Assembly (NCBI GenBank): GCA_026874595.1
Contig: CM049307.1
Span: 3,993,579-4,057,578, forward strand
Length of the DNA stretch: 64,000 nucleotides
Origin: Sipunculus nudus
Lineage: Eukaryota > Annelida > Sipuncula > Golfingiida > Sipunculidae
Direction: 5' to 3'
Part shown: one piece after another, positions 25,801 through 33,900 of the stretch
How positions within the stretch are numbered: the first letter of the stretch is position 1
Layout: each line of letters opens with the position of its first letter
Translations under genes and position numbers: made by a program
Notes under the pieces: generated by a model
Seen by the model: only the letters and a program-made list of their open reading frames with translations
What the model was told of the DNA's origin: nothing
The model's database searches: none

Positions 25801-27058
25801 AGACACCGATCCCACAGTACATGGGCTGTCCATTTTGTTTATATGCACGTGTTTATAACACGTGGGGCCAACAATCATAATCCAAACAAGCCCCAAAAAG
25901 AACGGGAGACATTTACAAATGAAGAAAGATGGCACTGTTTACTTCACATGCTTTCATCAATCTCCCATCCCTTGCAGGCTTGTTACACTGTAAGCTTGTT
26001 ACACTGTAGGCTTGTTACACTGTAGGCTTGTTACACTGTAGGCTTGTTACACTGTAGGCTCGTTACACTGTAGGCTTGTTACACTGTAAGCTTGTTACAC
26101 TGTAGGCTTGTTACACTGTAGGCTTGTTACACTGTAGGCTTGTTACACTGTAAGCTTGTTACACTGTAGGCTCGTTACACTGTAAGCTTGTTACACTGTA
26201 AGCTTGTTACACTGTAGGCTCGTTACACTGTAGGCTTGTTACACTGTAGGCTCGTTACACTGTAGGCTTGTTTCCCTCTAGGCTTGTTTCCCTCTAGGCT
26301 TATTACACTCTTTTTTCTGATAGTTAACACGGGCAGTTGCACGGTGTTTACAGACAGCTTGTAGATAATCAGGCTCATACATCCATCACAAGTGCGTTAT
26401 ATAATTCCTTTTCTGTTCAGGAATTGGTTACATTACCTTATTTTGTATCCAGCGTAAGCCAGAAATCACAATATTATATAAATAAGTCCGGTGAAAACTT
26501 CTGTTTAATGTAGTCAATTGACATGAATGGAATAGTCTGTCATATGAATGTGCATTCTTTCTAGATATGATATCCATATATATTGCAGCTGTGCCGTTTT
26601 ATCGGTACCATGGTACTAGAATTATAGGCGATGATATCTGTATTCTTATGAATAGCAGTTCTAGCATTTTTTCGGTACCATGGTACTGATATTATCGGAA
26701 ATGATATCTATATCCTTATATATTGCAGCTGCACCATTTTATCGATACCATGGTACGGACATTATAGGCGATAATATCTGTATTCTTGTGTTTTGCAGCT
26801 GTACCAGTTCATCGGTACCTTGGTACGGACATTATAGGCGATGATATCTGTATTCTTGTGTTTTGCAGCTGTACCAGTTCATCGGTACCTTGGTACGGAC
26901 ATTATAGGCGATGATATCTTTATTCTTGTGTTTTGCAGCTGTACCATTTCATCGGTACCTTGGTGCTGTCGTTGTTCGGTGCCTGGGTGTTGACGCTGCT
27001 GATTGAGGTGCCGATGCTGAACTTGAAGGGAGCGCTCCTTCCCCGCGTCATGAGTTAA
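4143..27058 (+). CDS. nrf-6-like: Gene A: nose-resistant-to-fluoxetine (nrf-6)-like acyltransferase, 16 exons
   Basis: The exons splice to about 761 residues, a usual length for the family. Residues 1-23 are a signal peptide. The NRF domain follows, with spaced cysteines (CRDDVQ, WALQMLDAFG, SYSECV, KHCMA, FGVCFP, WCTEP). Exon 5 gives the first membrane helix and a charged linker. From exon 7 the acyltransferase-3 domain runs to the C-terminus, with the [11 protein letters not shown] block and the LGH histidine (around residues 362-376), [33 protein letters not shown], and PLSKLSYLSYLIHP. Each intron is GT-AG and phases agree across the gene, except for an uncertain exon 5 donor. In C. elegans the family acts in gut and hypodermis on drug sensitivity and yolk or lipid transport; the substrate here is unknown. 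A tandem paralogue (gene B) follows in the same direction. Introns 4 and 15 carry junction-spanning tandem arrays. A small exon between exons 12 and 13 cannot be ruled out. Confidence 0.9.
4399..7046 (+). other. Gene A intron 1
   Basis: A CATA microsatellite lies at about 4478-4512 shortly after the donor, with short poly-C/poly-G tracts near 6181-6202 and 6869-6883. No gene or recognisable transposon was seen in the rest. Confidence 0.6.
7047..7195 (+). CDS. Gene A exon 2 (NRF domain)
   Basis: The acceptor is GACCAG and the donor is GGG before GTACGT. With the last base of exon 1 it reads M-LDAFGMMGSG, then KWIGSYSECV and KHCMAQRNFG. At 149 nt it matches exon 2 of gene B exactly in length and phase. 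The two cysteines are conserved NRF-domain positions. Confidence 0.92.
7196..7848 (+). other. Gene A intron 2
   Basis: AT-rich sequence with no recognisable repeat or coding feature. Confidence 0.6.
7849..7924 (+). CDS. Gene A exon 3 (NRF domain)
   Basis: It reads PYADNGFGVCFPRSCSS and then KQVDALLS, with donor GTAAGT at 7925. Length 76 nt and exit phase 1 are the same as exon 3 of gene B. VCFP and the second cysteine are NRF hallmarks. Confidence 0.92.
7948..8740. mobile_element. Foldback-type DNA element in intron 3 of gene A
   Basis: The left end AAGCCTCGGTCACAAC (about 7951) is repeated at 8029, and its inverse complement GTTGTGACCGA ... CGAGGCTTAA closes the element at about 8495-8740. 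The inside is GC-rich and full of short CCGCACGG/CCGTACGG palindromic pieces. No transposase frame is visible, so this looks non-autonomous. It is interrupted by a younger insertion at 8508-8730. Confidence 0.6.
8508..8730. mobile_element. Nested short element with GCGGATCC inverted ends
   Basis: It begins GCAGGGGCGGATCC and ends GGATCCGCTTCTGC, which is an imperfect inverted repeat. It sits inside the foldback element and splits GACCGA from CGAGGC, with CGA repeated on both sides (8505-8507 and 8731-8733), consistent with a 3-bp target duplication. The inside contains long G and C homopolymer runs. A related fragment (GGGGCGGATCCAATCTA) is at about 8515-8560 and again near 28410. Confidence 0.6.
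9171..9261 (+). CDS. Gene A exon 4 (end of NRF domain)
   Basis: The acceptor is TTTACAG and the donor is GTAAGT at 9262. It reads A-NLTLYPNILYAVWCTEPP, then VLSHHPAAIAF, ending in two bases of the next codon. The WCTEP motif closes the NRF domain before the first helix of the membrane part. Gene B exon 4 is 3 nt longer with the same phases. Confidence 0.92.
9262..9970 (+). other. Gene A intron 4, part before the array
   Basis: AT-rich sequence with no recognised gene or transposon. It leads straight into the 51-bp array. Confidence 0.5.
9971..12925 (+). repeat. 51-bp minisatellite spanning the exon 5 acceptor of gene A (about 58 units)
   Basis: Each unit holds TATTGTTCTCCATTCAG, a good polypyrimidine tract and 3' splice site, followed by about 24-28 nt equal to the start of exon 5 (AGTTGTGACGTGTATTCTCG and on). 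The last unit is the real acceptor (AG at 12890-12891) and the real first helix codons. A few units are 48 bp. Because 51 is divisible by 3 and the unit lacks stops in several frames, open frames of up to 960 codons arise. In the frame of exon 5 the unit reads VVTCILVLVVMYCSPFR, a hydrophobic helix. Variants recur about 864 bp apart (10593 and 11457, marked by CTACATTGAG), which shows block duplication of about 17 units. Confidence 0.95.
12892..13172 (+). CDS. Gene A exon 5 (first membrane helix and charged linker)
   Basis: After the acceptor CATTCAG it reads VVTCILVLAVAVATVYQ, then a lysine-rich stretch (SKKKSEKKYQE) and a polar linker. It aligns with exon 5 of gene B ([20 protein letters not shown]), which supports this start over the upstream repeat acceptors. 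An acceptor one unit earlier (exon from 12841) would also be in frame and would add 17 residues. The 3' end is uncertain: a donor at 13173 (phase 1, joining to C-AEENS in exon 6) fits the phases, while GCAA before GTATTG at 13168 looks no better and breaks the phase. A later GT at 13203 also fits the phase. Confidence 0.8.
13173..14393 (+). other. Gene A intron 5
   Basis: It holds a SINE-like repeat pair (13690-14130) and an AT microsatellite at about 14140-14187. Nothing else was recognised. Confidence 0.55.
13690..14130 (-). mobile_element. tRNA-related SINE-like dimer, copy 1
   Basis: Two related blocks each contain a CATATGTCCGGCGTTCCAAC-like or CATCTCCAGGGTTACAACC segment followed by CGCTTCGCT. 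They flank a body with GTCAATTACTTCAAAC. The same head-body-head arrangement recurs at 20500-20880, where the heads keep GGATTCGAACCC, the inverse complement of a tRNA B box. Orientation is therefore minus. Ends are not well defined. Confidence 0.55.
14394..14531 (+). CDS. Gene A exon 6 (linker before the acyltransferase domain)
   Basis: The acceptor is TTTTAAG. It reads AEENSVPRDIKGNSFDLV, then KEKKEKRYNLYDL and GHMCRG, ending in phase 1 before GTGAGG. The CRG|GILRN join with exon 7 parallels CKG|GILRD in gene B, which fixes the exit. Gene B exon 6 is shorter (84 nt) and diverged. Confidence 0.82.
14532..15397 (+). repeat. Gene A intron 6 with degenerate about 25-bp repeat
   Basis: Between about 14790 and 15180 the motif GCGCGTAACGATCATGGGCA recurs roughly a dozen times with many changes (for example near 14845, 14897, 14986, 15070 and 15120). 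It has no splice-junction content. The rest of the intron is plain AT-rich sequence. Confidence 0.65.
15398..15580 (+). CDS. Gene A exon 7 (start of acyltransferase-3 domain)
   Basis: It reads G-ILRNVLLSFSLSKNAP, then [17 protein letters not shown] and SMAWICLGHSWQLGL. LDGIR plus the LGH histidine is the family signature block of acyltransferase-3 proteins, and that histidine is thought to be catalytic. Length 183 nt is identical to exon 7 of gene B. Donor GTAAGA. Confidence 0.95.
15858..15954 (+). CDS. Gene A exon 8
   Basis: The acceptor is ACTACAG. It reads V-NAVDLPERYHKQFLHQ, then HHMNLAVESFFLMGG, with donor GTCAGT. VESFFLMGG is the typical second helix block of nrf-6-like proteins. At 97 nt it equals exon 8 of gene B in length and phase. 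Confidence 0.92.
15955..16595 (+). other. Gene A intron 8
   Basis: AT-rich with no recognisable element. The first 30 bases after the donor (CAGTACAGGCGGC) look unremarkable. Confidence 0.5.
16596..16703 (+). CDS. Gene A exon 9
   Basis: The acceptor is TTTTAACAG. It reads G-GMLVTVTFFKGMKRIDG, then KKAFFSLPCFYFHRYWR, ending in CG before GTGTGT. At 108 nt it equals exon 9 of gene B. Unlike gene B, no repeat array follows this donor. Confidence 0.92.
16704..17416 (+). other. Gene A intron 9
   Basis: No gene was seen. A patch at 17190-17300 repeats CATTTG/GCATTTGCAT-like words, possibly an old repeat remnant. Confidence 0.5.
17417..17576 (+). CDS. Gene A exon 10
   Basis: It reads R-LTPVYAYLLWLWTSMFP, then [16 protein letters not shown] and NWWTHLLYIHNFIQDKD, ending on a codon boundary before GTAAGT. 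The CQANWW block is diagnostic of the family. At 160 nt it equals exon 10 of gene B. This donor has no array, in contrast to the 47-bp array at the gene B counterpart. Confidence 0.95.
17577..18480 (+). other. Gene A intron 10, first part
   Basis: An AT microsatellite lies at about 17973-18017. No gene or recognised transposon. Confidence 0.5.
18480..20483 (-). mobile_element. Penelope-like element (PLE) remnant
   Basis: Minus-strand fragments show both halves of a PLE. At 18809-18991 is the GIY-YIG endonuclease region (MATVRTDNDEKHYIGCTEGD, then LKTRYNNHK). Upstream on that strand at 19878-20084 is the RT-side segment with KHFHKRHIFHQIFNKNTVKF and SYSCMKNM, a PLE hallmark. Frames are broken, so it is inactive. 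Inverted repeats of about 100 bp (19431-19540 and 20384-20483) lie in the element. Confidence 0.8.
20500..20880 (-). mobile_element. tRNA-related SINE-like dimer, copy 2
   Basis: Two heads (around 20520-20620 and 20775-20875) share GGGCCGATACGGGATTCGAA-like sequence followed by ACCCAT, and CTATATGCACCCCGTAAC. On the minus strand this gives GGGTTCGAATCCC, a tRNA B box. A body between the heads carries CTCAATTACTTCAAGCCACC. The heads point the same way. An AT plus TAA microsatellite follows at 20876-20930 and may be the tail. Confidence 0.6.
21253..21332 (+). CDS. Gene A exon 11
   Basis: The acceptor is CTCCTTTAG. It reads CFGWGWYLAVDIQLYI, then LAPFVLIVLYK, with donor GTAAGT at 21333. GWGWYLAVDIQ is a conserved acyltransferase-3 helix block of the nrf-6 family. 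Confidence 0.95.
21641..21721 (+). CDS. Gene A exon 12
   Basis: The acceptor is TTGTTTCAG. It reads SRKAGLVVLSLLMVSTVV and then ANLVIWHF, a membrane helix, ending in AT (phase 2) before GTGAGC. The join to exon 13 keeps the frame. Confidence 0.88.
21722..22896 (+). other. Gene A intron 12
   Basis: It contains an AT microsatellite at about 22781-22835. Many nrf-6-like proteins have a short loop here before the tKPWtR block, so a small phase-2/phase-2 exon may be hidden, but I could not identify one. Confidence 0.45.
22897..23026 (+). CDS. Gene A exon 13
   Basis: The acceptor is TTTTCTTAG. It reads I-VAGALNVWISEYTKPW, then TRAGPYIIGIFVGYLYNE, ending KMKK on a codon boundary before GTCAGC. PWTRAGPYIIG is a family signature. 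Confidence 0.93.
23209..23401 (+). CDS. Gene A exon 14
   Basis: The acceptor is GTTTATAG. It reads WFVIVGWIVGIILTAVPVF, then HVFYAIHRNIFALGVAWI and CCSGNG, phase 1 before GTATGT. It encodes two membrane helices. A solo LTR sits 11 bases after the donor. Confidence 0.94.
23413..24271 (-). mobile_element. Solo LTR of the Gmr1-like gypsy family in intron 14
   Basis: It starts TGTTACGG and ends CTGTAACA, the inverse of the LTR at 2080-2840, and shares its end region. TTGT on both sides (23409-23412 and 24272-24275) fits a short target duplication. No internal coding sequence lies beside it, so it is best read as a solo LTR. At 859 bp it is about 100 bp longer than the other copy. Confidence 0.8.
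24276..25027 (+). other. Gene A intron 14, remainder
   Basis: AT-rich with no recognised gene or element. Confidence 0.5.
25028..25170 (+). CDS. Gene A exon 15
   Basis: The acceptor is GTGACAG. It reads G-FINSMLSSRYFVPLSKLS, then YLSYLIHPIILYYT and ISVWTM, ending on a codon boundary before GTACGT. PLSKLSYLSYLIHP is the C-terminal acyltransferase-3 signature. Confidence 0.95.
25171..25970 (+). other. Gene A intron 15, first part
   Basis: No recognised gene or transposon. Confidence 0.5.
25971..26306 (+). repeat. 16-bp tandem repeat in intron 15 of gene A
   Basis: About 20 copies of GCTTGTTACACTGTAG, with G/A and T/C variants such as GCTCGTTACACTGTAG. It contains no exon sequence. TGTTACA recalls the LTR terminus but the unit is otherwise different. 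Confidence 0.9.
26560..26938 (+). repeat. 70-bp repeat spanning the exon 16 acceptor of gene A
   Basis: AG dinucleotides of near-identical acceptors end at 26588, 26658, 26728, 26798, 26868 and 26938, exactly 70 bp apart. The last is the real one. Each decoy carries TTGCAG and then exon-like CTGTACCAGTTCATCGGTAC, followed by CTTGGTACGG. Reading a decoy in the phase of exon 16 gives LYQFIGTLVRTL and a stop, against LYHFIGTLVLSLFGAWVL in the real exon. The oldest-looking copies are the most upstream. Confidence 0.92.
26939..27058 (+). CDS. Gene A exon 16 (last exon, stop at 27056-27058)
   Basis: It reads LYHFIGTLVLSLFGAWVL, then TLLIEVPMLNLKG and ends RVMS with TAA. It supplies the last membrane helix and the EVP motif that typically ends nrf-6-like proteins. 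The upstream 70-bp array was built from this exon start. Confidence 0.94.
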   Translation: MYHFIGTLVLSLFGAWVLTLLIEVPMLNLKGALLPRVMS

Positions 27059-27113
27059 TTAGTTCAAACCACGGCCGTAAATCACGTGAACACGTAAATG
27101 TGTTTGAAAGCCC

Positions 27114-27352
27114 AATAAACCAGCCAAATAATGTAATCAAGAAGTCGGATTAGAAGATGATATCGTTTAGGAAAGACGTTTAAACACTTCTGAAGCACTT
27201 GACCAGTCATTGAGCAGTTGACATGGAATCTATTCTGTCATATATTTTATCTTTTTTATCTTTTCTATTTTCTATACAAACTATTAAATCATGTAATACC
27301 AAAGAATAAAATGTAAAATGGATGTTTAATAAAAAGCCATTCCAAAAATAAA
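27114..27352 (+). terminator. Candidate polyadenylation signals of gene A
   Basis: AATAAA occurs at 27114-27119, 27305-27310, 27328-27333 and 27347-27352, from 56 to 294 nt after the stop codon. Which one is used cannot be told from the sequence. Confidence 0.6.
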
Positions 27353-28849
27353 GCGTTTTTCTCCCGTATGTGCGAATAGCATTTGTTTAAGCAGAGACAT
27401 AAAATAAAATCCCGGGTTCAGGGACTTCCATGTGCTGTTCTCACTCGACAGCCGATAAAGTGTAAATTTGAAAACTGGCTGGCTTTGGTGCTAGCGCCAG
27501 TGCAATATCAGACATTTTTTTACGATTTTATACATACACAGGGATTCGCAAGCGATTCAGGCTACTAATCAACACAATTCCTCATTGAAGTATATTAGAG
27601 GACTGACAGATAGGCTCAGACGTTTCCTGTGGGAATACATAAGAAATGTCTGAGTATGCCTCCGCACGACAAAATTTAGTATCACTCTCGTTTCGGATAC
27701 AACTTCCTGGCCTGTTACTGGACGCGCTCACGGCAGACACATATCGCCGAATTACCAGTCCACTGGTAATAACGATATCCGTTACAGAGGTATCAACGTG
27801 GCCTTCCTCAGACATTGACGTTCTCCGCTGAGGACCATCGTCTCTCAGCTGCTCTGACACTTAGTTCGACAATGGAAAACCCGGAACCACCTCTGGACCG
27901 CATACAACCGTCTACACCTCACAGGTACGCTGACCTAGGCGTTTGTATAGACGTCCTCTTATCTGTGGCTAACATACGCTTGCTGACGTCACACGTTCTG
28001 ACAGTCTTCTGGCCAATCATCTCACAGAATTATTCGGCTTGTCATTTACTGCATGAATGCATAGACACGCAAAGAGAGCAAACCATGAAGAAAAAGCAAA
28101 TAAGCAGATGCGCTGCCTTTGATGTCTTAAATAAACAATGTTACTTTAGGAACCGTTCAGCGGAATTAACTGTACTGAAATTAACATCAAATGAGACACC
28201 TGCATTCTCTAAACTAAGTCCTGATGCTAACATCTAAACATGATACACTATATTAATGTATAAATTATAATCTCAATCGTCTGGTTGTACTGCTTACTTG
28301 AATATGCAATAAAATAACCAAGTCACAGTCCTCTGGTGACAGGGACTGCCACCCCTCACATGTGATACCTTTAAGGGTATTAGACAAACACTGATCCAAA
28401 AAATAGAGGGGGGGCGGATCCAATCTAAACTGATTTGAACCGTACGGGGATACAGTTTACGCTAGGACGTCCTCCCCCAGTTGGCGATATATGAGCCATT
28501 TGCGATAAACCGATTTTCTGCAGTCAGCATCGTCATAGATGATGTTTAGCAACATAACAAATCCATATAATACACATTATTATGGCAAATCAATGTATTC
28601 TTTGTGGTGACTGTGATCTTTTCTTAGATGAGCCAGTAGAAGTTGCAACCAGCTGGATTTCCGGCAAACGTCACCAAAATTGGTGGTGTATCATTTGGCC
28701 ATAGATACATCCGAGGCTACAAGATATTGGATTAAATGAATGATTTAAAAATATTTCACGCTGATGACTTAAAAAAACCACAATCTGTGAAATGTACCCT
28801 CGCTGTTATTACACAAGGACAATATTAACATCACATGAAATATATCAAG
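27353..28849. other. Intergenic region between genes A and B, first part
   Basis: No gene was recognised. The open frame at 27815-28237 has no detectable domain. A GGGGGGGCGGATCCAATCTA fragment near 28407 matches the nested element of intron 3 of gene A. Confidence 0.45.
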
Positions 28850-28995
28850 TCCCTTGCGGGCTTGCTTGGCATTTAGCCTTGATAGTGTTTGCCCTTGTTG
28901 CGGGCTTGCTTGGCATTTAGGCTTCATCGTGTTTGCCCTTGTTGCGGGCTTGCTTGGCATTTAGCCTTCATAGTGTTTGCCCTTGTTGCGGGCGG
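28850..28995 (+). repeat. About 42-bp tandem repeat, 3-4 copies
   Basis: GCGGGCTTGCTTGGCATTTA recurs with GTGTTTGCCCTTGTT after it, at about 28856, 28897 and 28943, with a final partial copy. Intergenic; no coding content. Confidence 0.8.
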
Positions 28996-30571
28996 ACATT
29001 CCTCCGCTGTGATTAGATGTGCTATAAAATACATGTATATACAAACATGTGACATTGATAGTCCGTGTTAGATAGATCAACGTCATGTTGCCCCGTTTAT
29101 TGACCCGACCTACCAGGTGACCTGTGATATTAATTTATGTCCAAGTATGGTTCGTGGTGAGTAATATATACGCGCAATAATCACGGGTTATATCCCGATA
29201 AGACCGACCACTGGCCTTCAAGATAAGTCAGACAAGCCTGTGTCCGTGAGTAACACATTAGTCCATTTATCAGTCATTGATATCACCAATAGTGACTTAA
29301 ATCAAATAAAACAACACGCGTGAAGTGTAAGGGGAGCACGCAGTACAGCGACCTTCGCCGAAACCAGGCTGGTGGCTACTTATGATGTGCCCTCCTCTGT
29401 AATCTGAAATCTGTTTCTAATTAACCCCCCACCCCCACCCCGCCCTCCCTCGTCGGTAGCCTGGACTTCAGGTTAACTAAGTTTTGTCCCGTTTCTCAAC
29501 CTCGCTGATTTAACGAAACCATGAATGTTGACCCAATAAATGTTATTTTCCTTAGACAAGACACGAAATTTATATAATTTAAACATAAAATTTTAATCAG
29601 ATACAGAAAATATCACCAAAAAAAAAAAAAAAAAAAATACTTATTATTTTGAAGATTCACACTTCCCCTCGGCGGAAAACTGGTTGTAAACAAACACAAG
29701 GTACACAGATTCTCACACCCACGGGGCGGCTGACAGGTTGTAAAAAAAACACAATGTACACAGATTCTCACACCCACGGGGCGGCTGACAGGTTCTAAAA
29801 AACACAATGAACACAGAGGTTCAATCTAATTTGAGGAAACCTGAATTATTAAATCTTAAGATTTACAAGTACTTTAACATACATAAACCATTTTGAGGTG
29901 AGTTAGATTGAGATCAATTTATCTCAGGAGGTTAACTGAAATCGATTCATCGTATCCCCGGTCATCTGAAGCCACTATCCATGGATTGGGTGGGGGGAGC
30001 GGTTGTTATATGAAATTTCCAAAAACAATCACAGAAAAGAAGGCTTGTTAAAATAATTTGCCATTGTCAGGAATCAAGCATCAGCCGCCGTCTCCCAGAT
30101 ATCAAGTCATAGACGCTGCCAGCTGTTTATATGGATTACAAAACCTTTGTGCTCAGTTTACGGAATGATATAAATCTACGCTTCAGGTGCAAAGAAATTT
30201 TATGTAAATTAAACATCTGTTGTTTATTTTATTTTAAATAAAAGTTTTCTTTTTAAAACGTGTTTTGTTGGACGTATCGTGTATTCCTCAACGTGCAATC
30301 CTCGACAGCTCTAGATCAACCGGAACACCATCCCCTCGGACAATTTCCCCCAGGACAACCATCACTCTTAAACGATAATACCCGGAAAATTGCCGTCAAT
30401 AAGGCTGGGCGAAACAGAATCATAACTAAAGACAAGTAATGCTCAAGGGGCCAAGGTGCAACTACGTCACTAGATAATGTACGGGAAAGGGTTCCGGCTT
30501 GGTCAAGCAGTCGATTAGTCAAGCGCTTGGAAAATACCTGACCGATGTCCAAGTGTAGGGACAGATAACCT
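28996..30571. repeat. Intergenic region with a 2-3 copy repeat at 29660-29820
   Basis: At about 29660-29820 a unit of 55-60 bp with CACAGATTCTCACACCCACG, GGGCGGCTGACAGGTT and AAAACACAA is present two to three times, next to a poly-A run at 29619. Nothing else recognised in the region. Confidence 0.6.
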
Positions 30572-30579
30572 TATATAAA
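30572..30579 (+). promoter_or_regulatory. TATA box of gene B (candidate)
   Basis: TATATAAA lies 127 nt before the ATG at 30699. A start site about 25-30 nt downstream would give a leader of roughly 95-100 nt, a plausible layout. Confidence 0.55.
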
Positions 30580-30698
30580 CCTGCTGAAAGTGCCCGAGGG
30601 GGATATCGATGTATAGATAAGCTGACCGGTTTATATCACGTTGGTAGGCCCATTTTAAATATTGACGACGCCGACTGCGGGTGGCGTCAGGAGTAAAC

Positions 30699-30954
30699 AT
30701 GGCGAACCATCTGCTGGTTTGCATCAGCCTTTGGATGCTGATTGCTTCTTCAGCATCACTTCTAGTCCCAGATGTCCCCAAGGAGATGGAATCAGCGACT
30801 TTTAAACAGTTGCCACCTGTATTGAAAGAAAAATTGCAGAAGCTGAAGGCCAATATGGATCCCGGCTGGTTACTGTTAGTGTCTGAACAATGTGGTAAAG
30901 ACGTTCAGGCTGGTATTGAAGCAATGGGAAAGGGAGAACTATGGGCTCTGGCAA
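30699..30954 (+). CDS. Gene B exon 1 (signal peptide, start of NRF domain)
   Basis: The ATG at 30699 is chosen because it begins a clean signal peptide and gives 256 nt, as in gene A. A GTG 18 nt upstream in frame is not a plausible eukaryotic start. It ends ELWALA plus one base before GTAAGT. Confidence 0.93.
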
Positions 30955-33900
30955 GTAAGTATGAATACCAAATAACAAAAAACTAGGGTCAGAAAGGTTC
31001 ATCAGAAAAAGAACTAAAAAAACAAATCTCCAGCCAAATGTAAATGTGGGTAAGTGACCAAAATGTTATCATATGAAGTGACACTCGTAATCAAAACTTG
31101 AATTTTACACGAATAACCATTGTTTTAGAAATCCTGGCTTCAATTACGTTTCATATGAAATATTTGTGAAGGAAACTTAATAAGGACGAAAGACCAATTA
31201 AGTACATTTGACATAATAATTAGTGAATATGAGAAAACGGTTTTGAAATAACGTATAAAACAAACAAAAAATCATTAGTTTGACCAAAGGATTGAGGTCG
31301 GGGGACACATGAGATACACCTTATATTTAGAAGTAAATCCGGGTAAATGTTTTGAGATATAGTTAATGGGCCGACACAGAGACGGACTGAGCTGATTACT
31401 ATATCCGGCGCTCCGCTCTGGCTTATAAGCTTGCTTAGGTCCGTCACCCATCAGGCATAGGCCATTGACGATCTCCCTCCAGTGACACAACTCTTGTATG
31501 GCTGCCCTTGTAGTTCTCGCCAGGTGTACCTAATTCTCTTTGCTTCATTCTCAGAGTCCCTTCTTCAGGTATTTCTTGGCCTGCACATACCTCTTTTTCC
31601 CTGAGGGTTCCAGGTAAGGGCTTGCCTTGTGATGTTGTCCAATGGTTTCCTCAGTGTATGATCTATCCAACCCCACTTCCTCCTGAGGATCGGTTTAGCG
31701 ACTGGATGGTCGCTGTTTCATGACCACAGGTCATCATTAATGATCGTTTCTGGCCAGTAAATGTAAACATATGTAAACAAGTGTTTAGGAAAGTGTGTAT
31801 TTTGTTTAGGGTTGTCTTCGTCATTCTCCAGGTTTCTGAGCCATATAGGAGCACTAATTACACGTAATATATAATATTTGAGTTTAGTAACGATTTTTAT
31901 TTCCTTTGAGTTCCAAAGTTTCTTCAGTGACAAGGAAGTAGACCTTTGTCTCAACTGTTGCTATGACATCCTCATCAGATACCCCCTTAGTGCTGATTTT
32001 TCTTAAAAAAATATATAAAAAGATGCCGACTTCATCAAAACATGTTCTTCCCATTTCAATTGATTTGTAAGTGTTGGGCGTCTTCATATTTTTGGTTTTC
32101 AAATGATTTATTATGTGGTCTGTTTGGCTTGTATTTGTCCGTGATTATGTGGTGGTGAAACTAAATCATATGTAAAATCTAAATCTTCCAACTGTACCAA
32201 TGGAAGTTGTCCATTGTAGGTCATTACATTGTCCTTGAGTGGTGGTCCTTAAAATACAGCAAATTACAAACACGAAAAGGAATGAAGAGGGTAAACAACC
32301 TTGTCTCACACCAGTTTATACTTCGAAATTCTCTGAAAGCTGTTCTTCATGTATCACTCAACATGTCATTCCAGATCAGATGTTCTTTATCGGTGTAATA
32401 CATATTTCTGGTATTTTATGGAGCCTAATTATTTTCCTCAAGGTCTGTCAGCAATATCGAAAGCTTTTACATAACTGATGACATTTACATGCACCTGTGA
32501 ATTCCATTCCAACGACTATTCAAGGATAATGTGTAGGGTGGCAAAATGATCTGTGAATGACCTGTCTTTTCTGAAACCTGCGTAATTACCTCTGAGTTTA
32601 GAGTCTAATGCTTTTTTTTTTATCCTTTCTAGTAGTATTCTATTTAGGGATGGACAGTAGCGTTATATCTCTGTCATCTTTGCATACTTTAAGGTCTCAC
32701 TTCTTGAGAAATTTTACAATCAGTCCACTTTCCCAGTTTTGGTGTATCCTCCTTTTTTAAATGTATTCATACTTAGGTACAGAATTTCAGTTGTTTTATG
32801 TCTGCTTTAAGGCCTCCGCTGGTATAGTGATTCCTGCTGCCTTACCACTCTTCACATTTATTATTGCTCGTCTGATTTCTCCCATGTGAATATTTAGGTT
32901 TTTATCTTATTGTTTGTTAAGAGTGCTCTGTAGCATGTTGTAAAATAGTTCCTTCGTATCAAACTCTGTGTCATTTGCTGGGGCATAACACTCTATACGA
33001 TTTATTTTATAAAATGGTAGCCCAGGACCCATAGTTTACATGTCTAAATGTAACTGATGAGCAATATGGGCGGACTCTATATATTGAAATAAATAGATGG
33101 TAATTGCAGAAAACAATGAAAGTGTTTAAAATTAAAAAAAAAGTTCATATCATTACAGTCCGGATAAACGATAACAAATTACAGATTTAGCTTCTGCACA
33201 AGTTTTACCGCACTCCGACATCTGGTTGTAATCTTGATGGTTTAACATTAACATTAACAGACGACGACTAAGTCTGACGAGTGCTGAAATCCCTGACTGG
33301 CTGGACTAGGATGCGCCTGGTCAGCAATCGATGATACATCATTGGTAGCCTCTGACTTAATATCGCTGTTGCTGAAGTGCTCTGTGACTGCCTGCTCTGA
33401 CAATTCTCTATCAACACAGGGTAAATTCACTCGAATCTCATTCGCTAAGGGTAGAGGTATATGAGTGAAGATGGGTCTCTGTCTCACAGTTACATGCTCA
33501 CAGTTACATGCGAAAATATGCGTCGATTTCTACGCATTTTTTTTCCATCCATAGTGTTTATCCAATAACTAGGCGGCAAATGTGATACTTTCTGCTTAAC
33601 TACGACTAATTTCCATTCTTCCTTATGGGATCGGAATCTAACAGTGTCTCCGGCATTCATATCACGTTTCTCTTTTCTGGATTGTTTGACATAATAAAAT
33701 ATTAGTTTTCTATTTCTGCTTAAGCTTCAGCGCTGCTCGTTTTGTCACTACTGGTTCTAGTAGCTCTGACTTTGTTAAAAGTCTATATCTTGGTCTGCGA
33801 CTCATCAGTAATTGTGCTGGCGATATGCTAGCGCTATCTAGCGGCGTATTCCGATAACTCTGCAGCGCGATGTGAGGGTCATCTCCAGATTGTTTGCCGT

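Noticed and set aside
27815-28237. 140-codon frame in the intergenic region
   Set aside because: No domain recognised and composition like the surrounding non-coding sequence.
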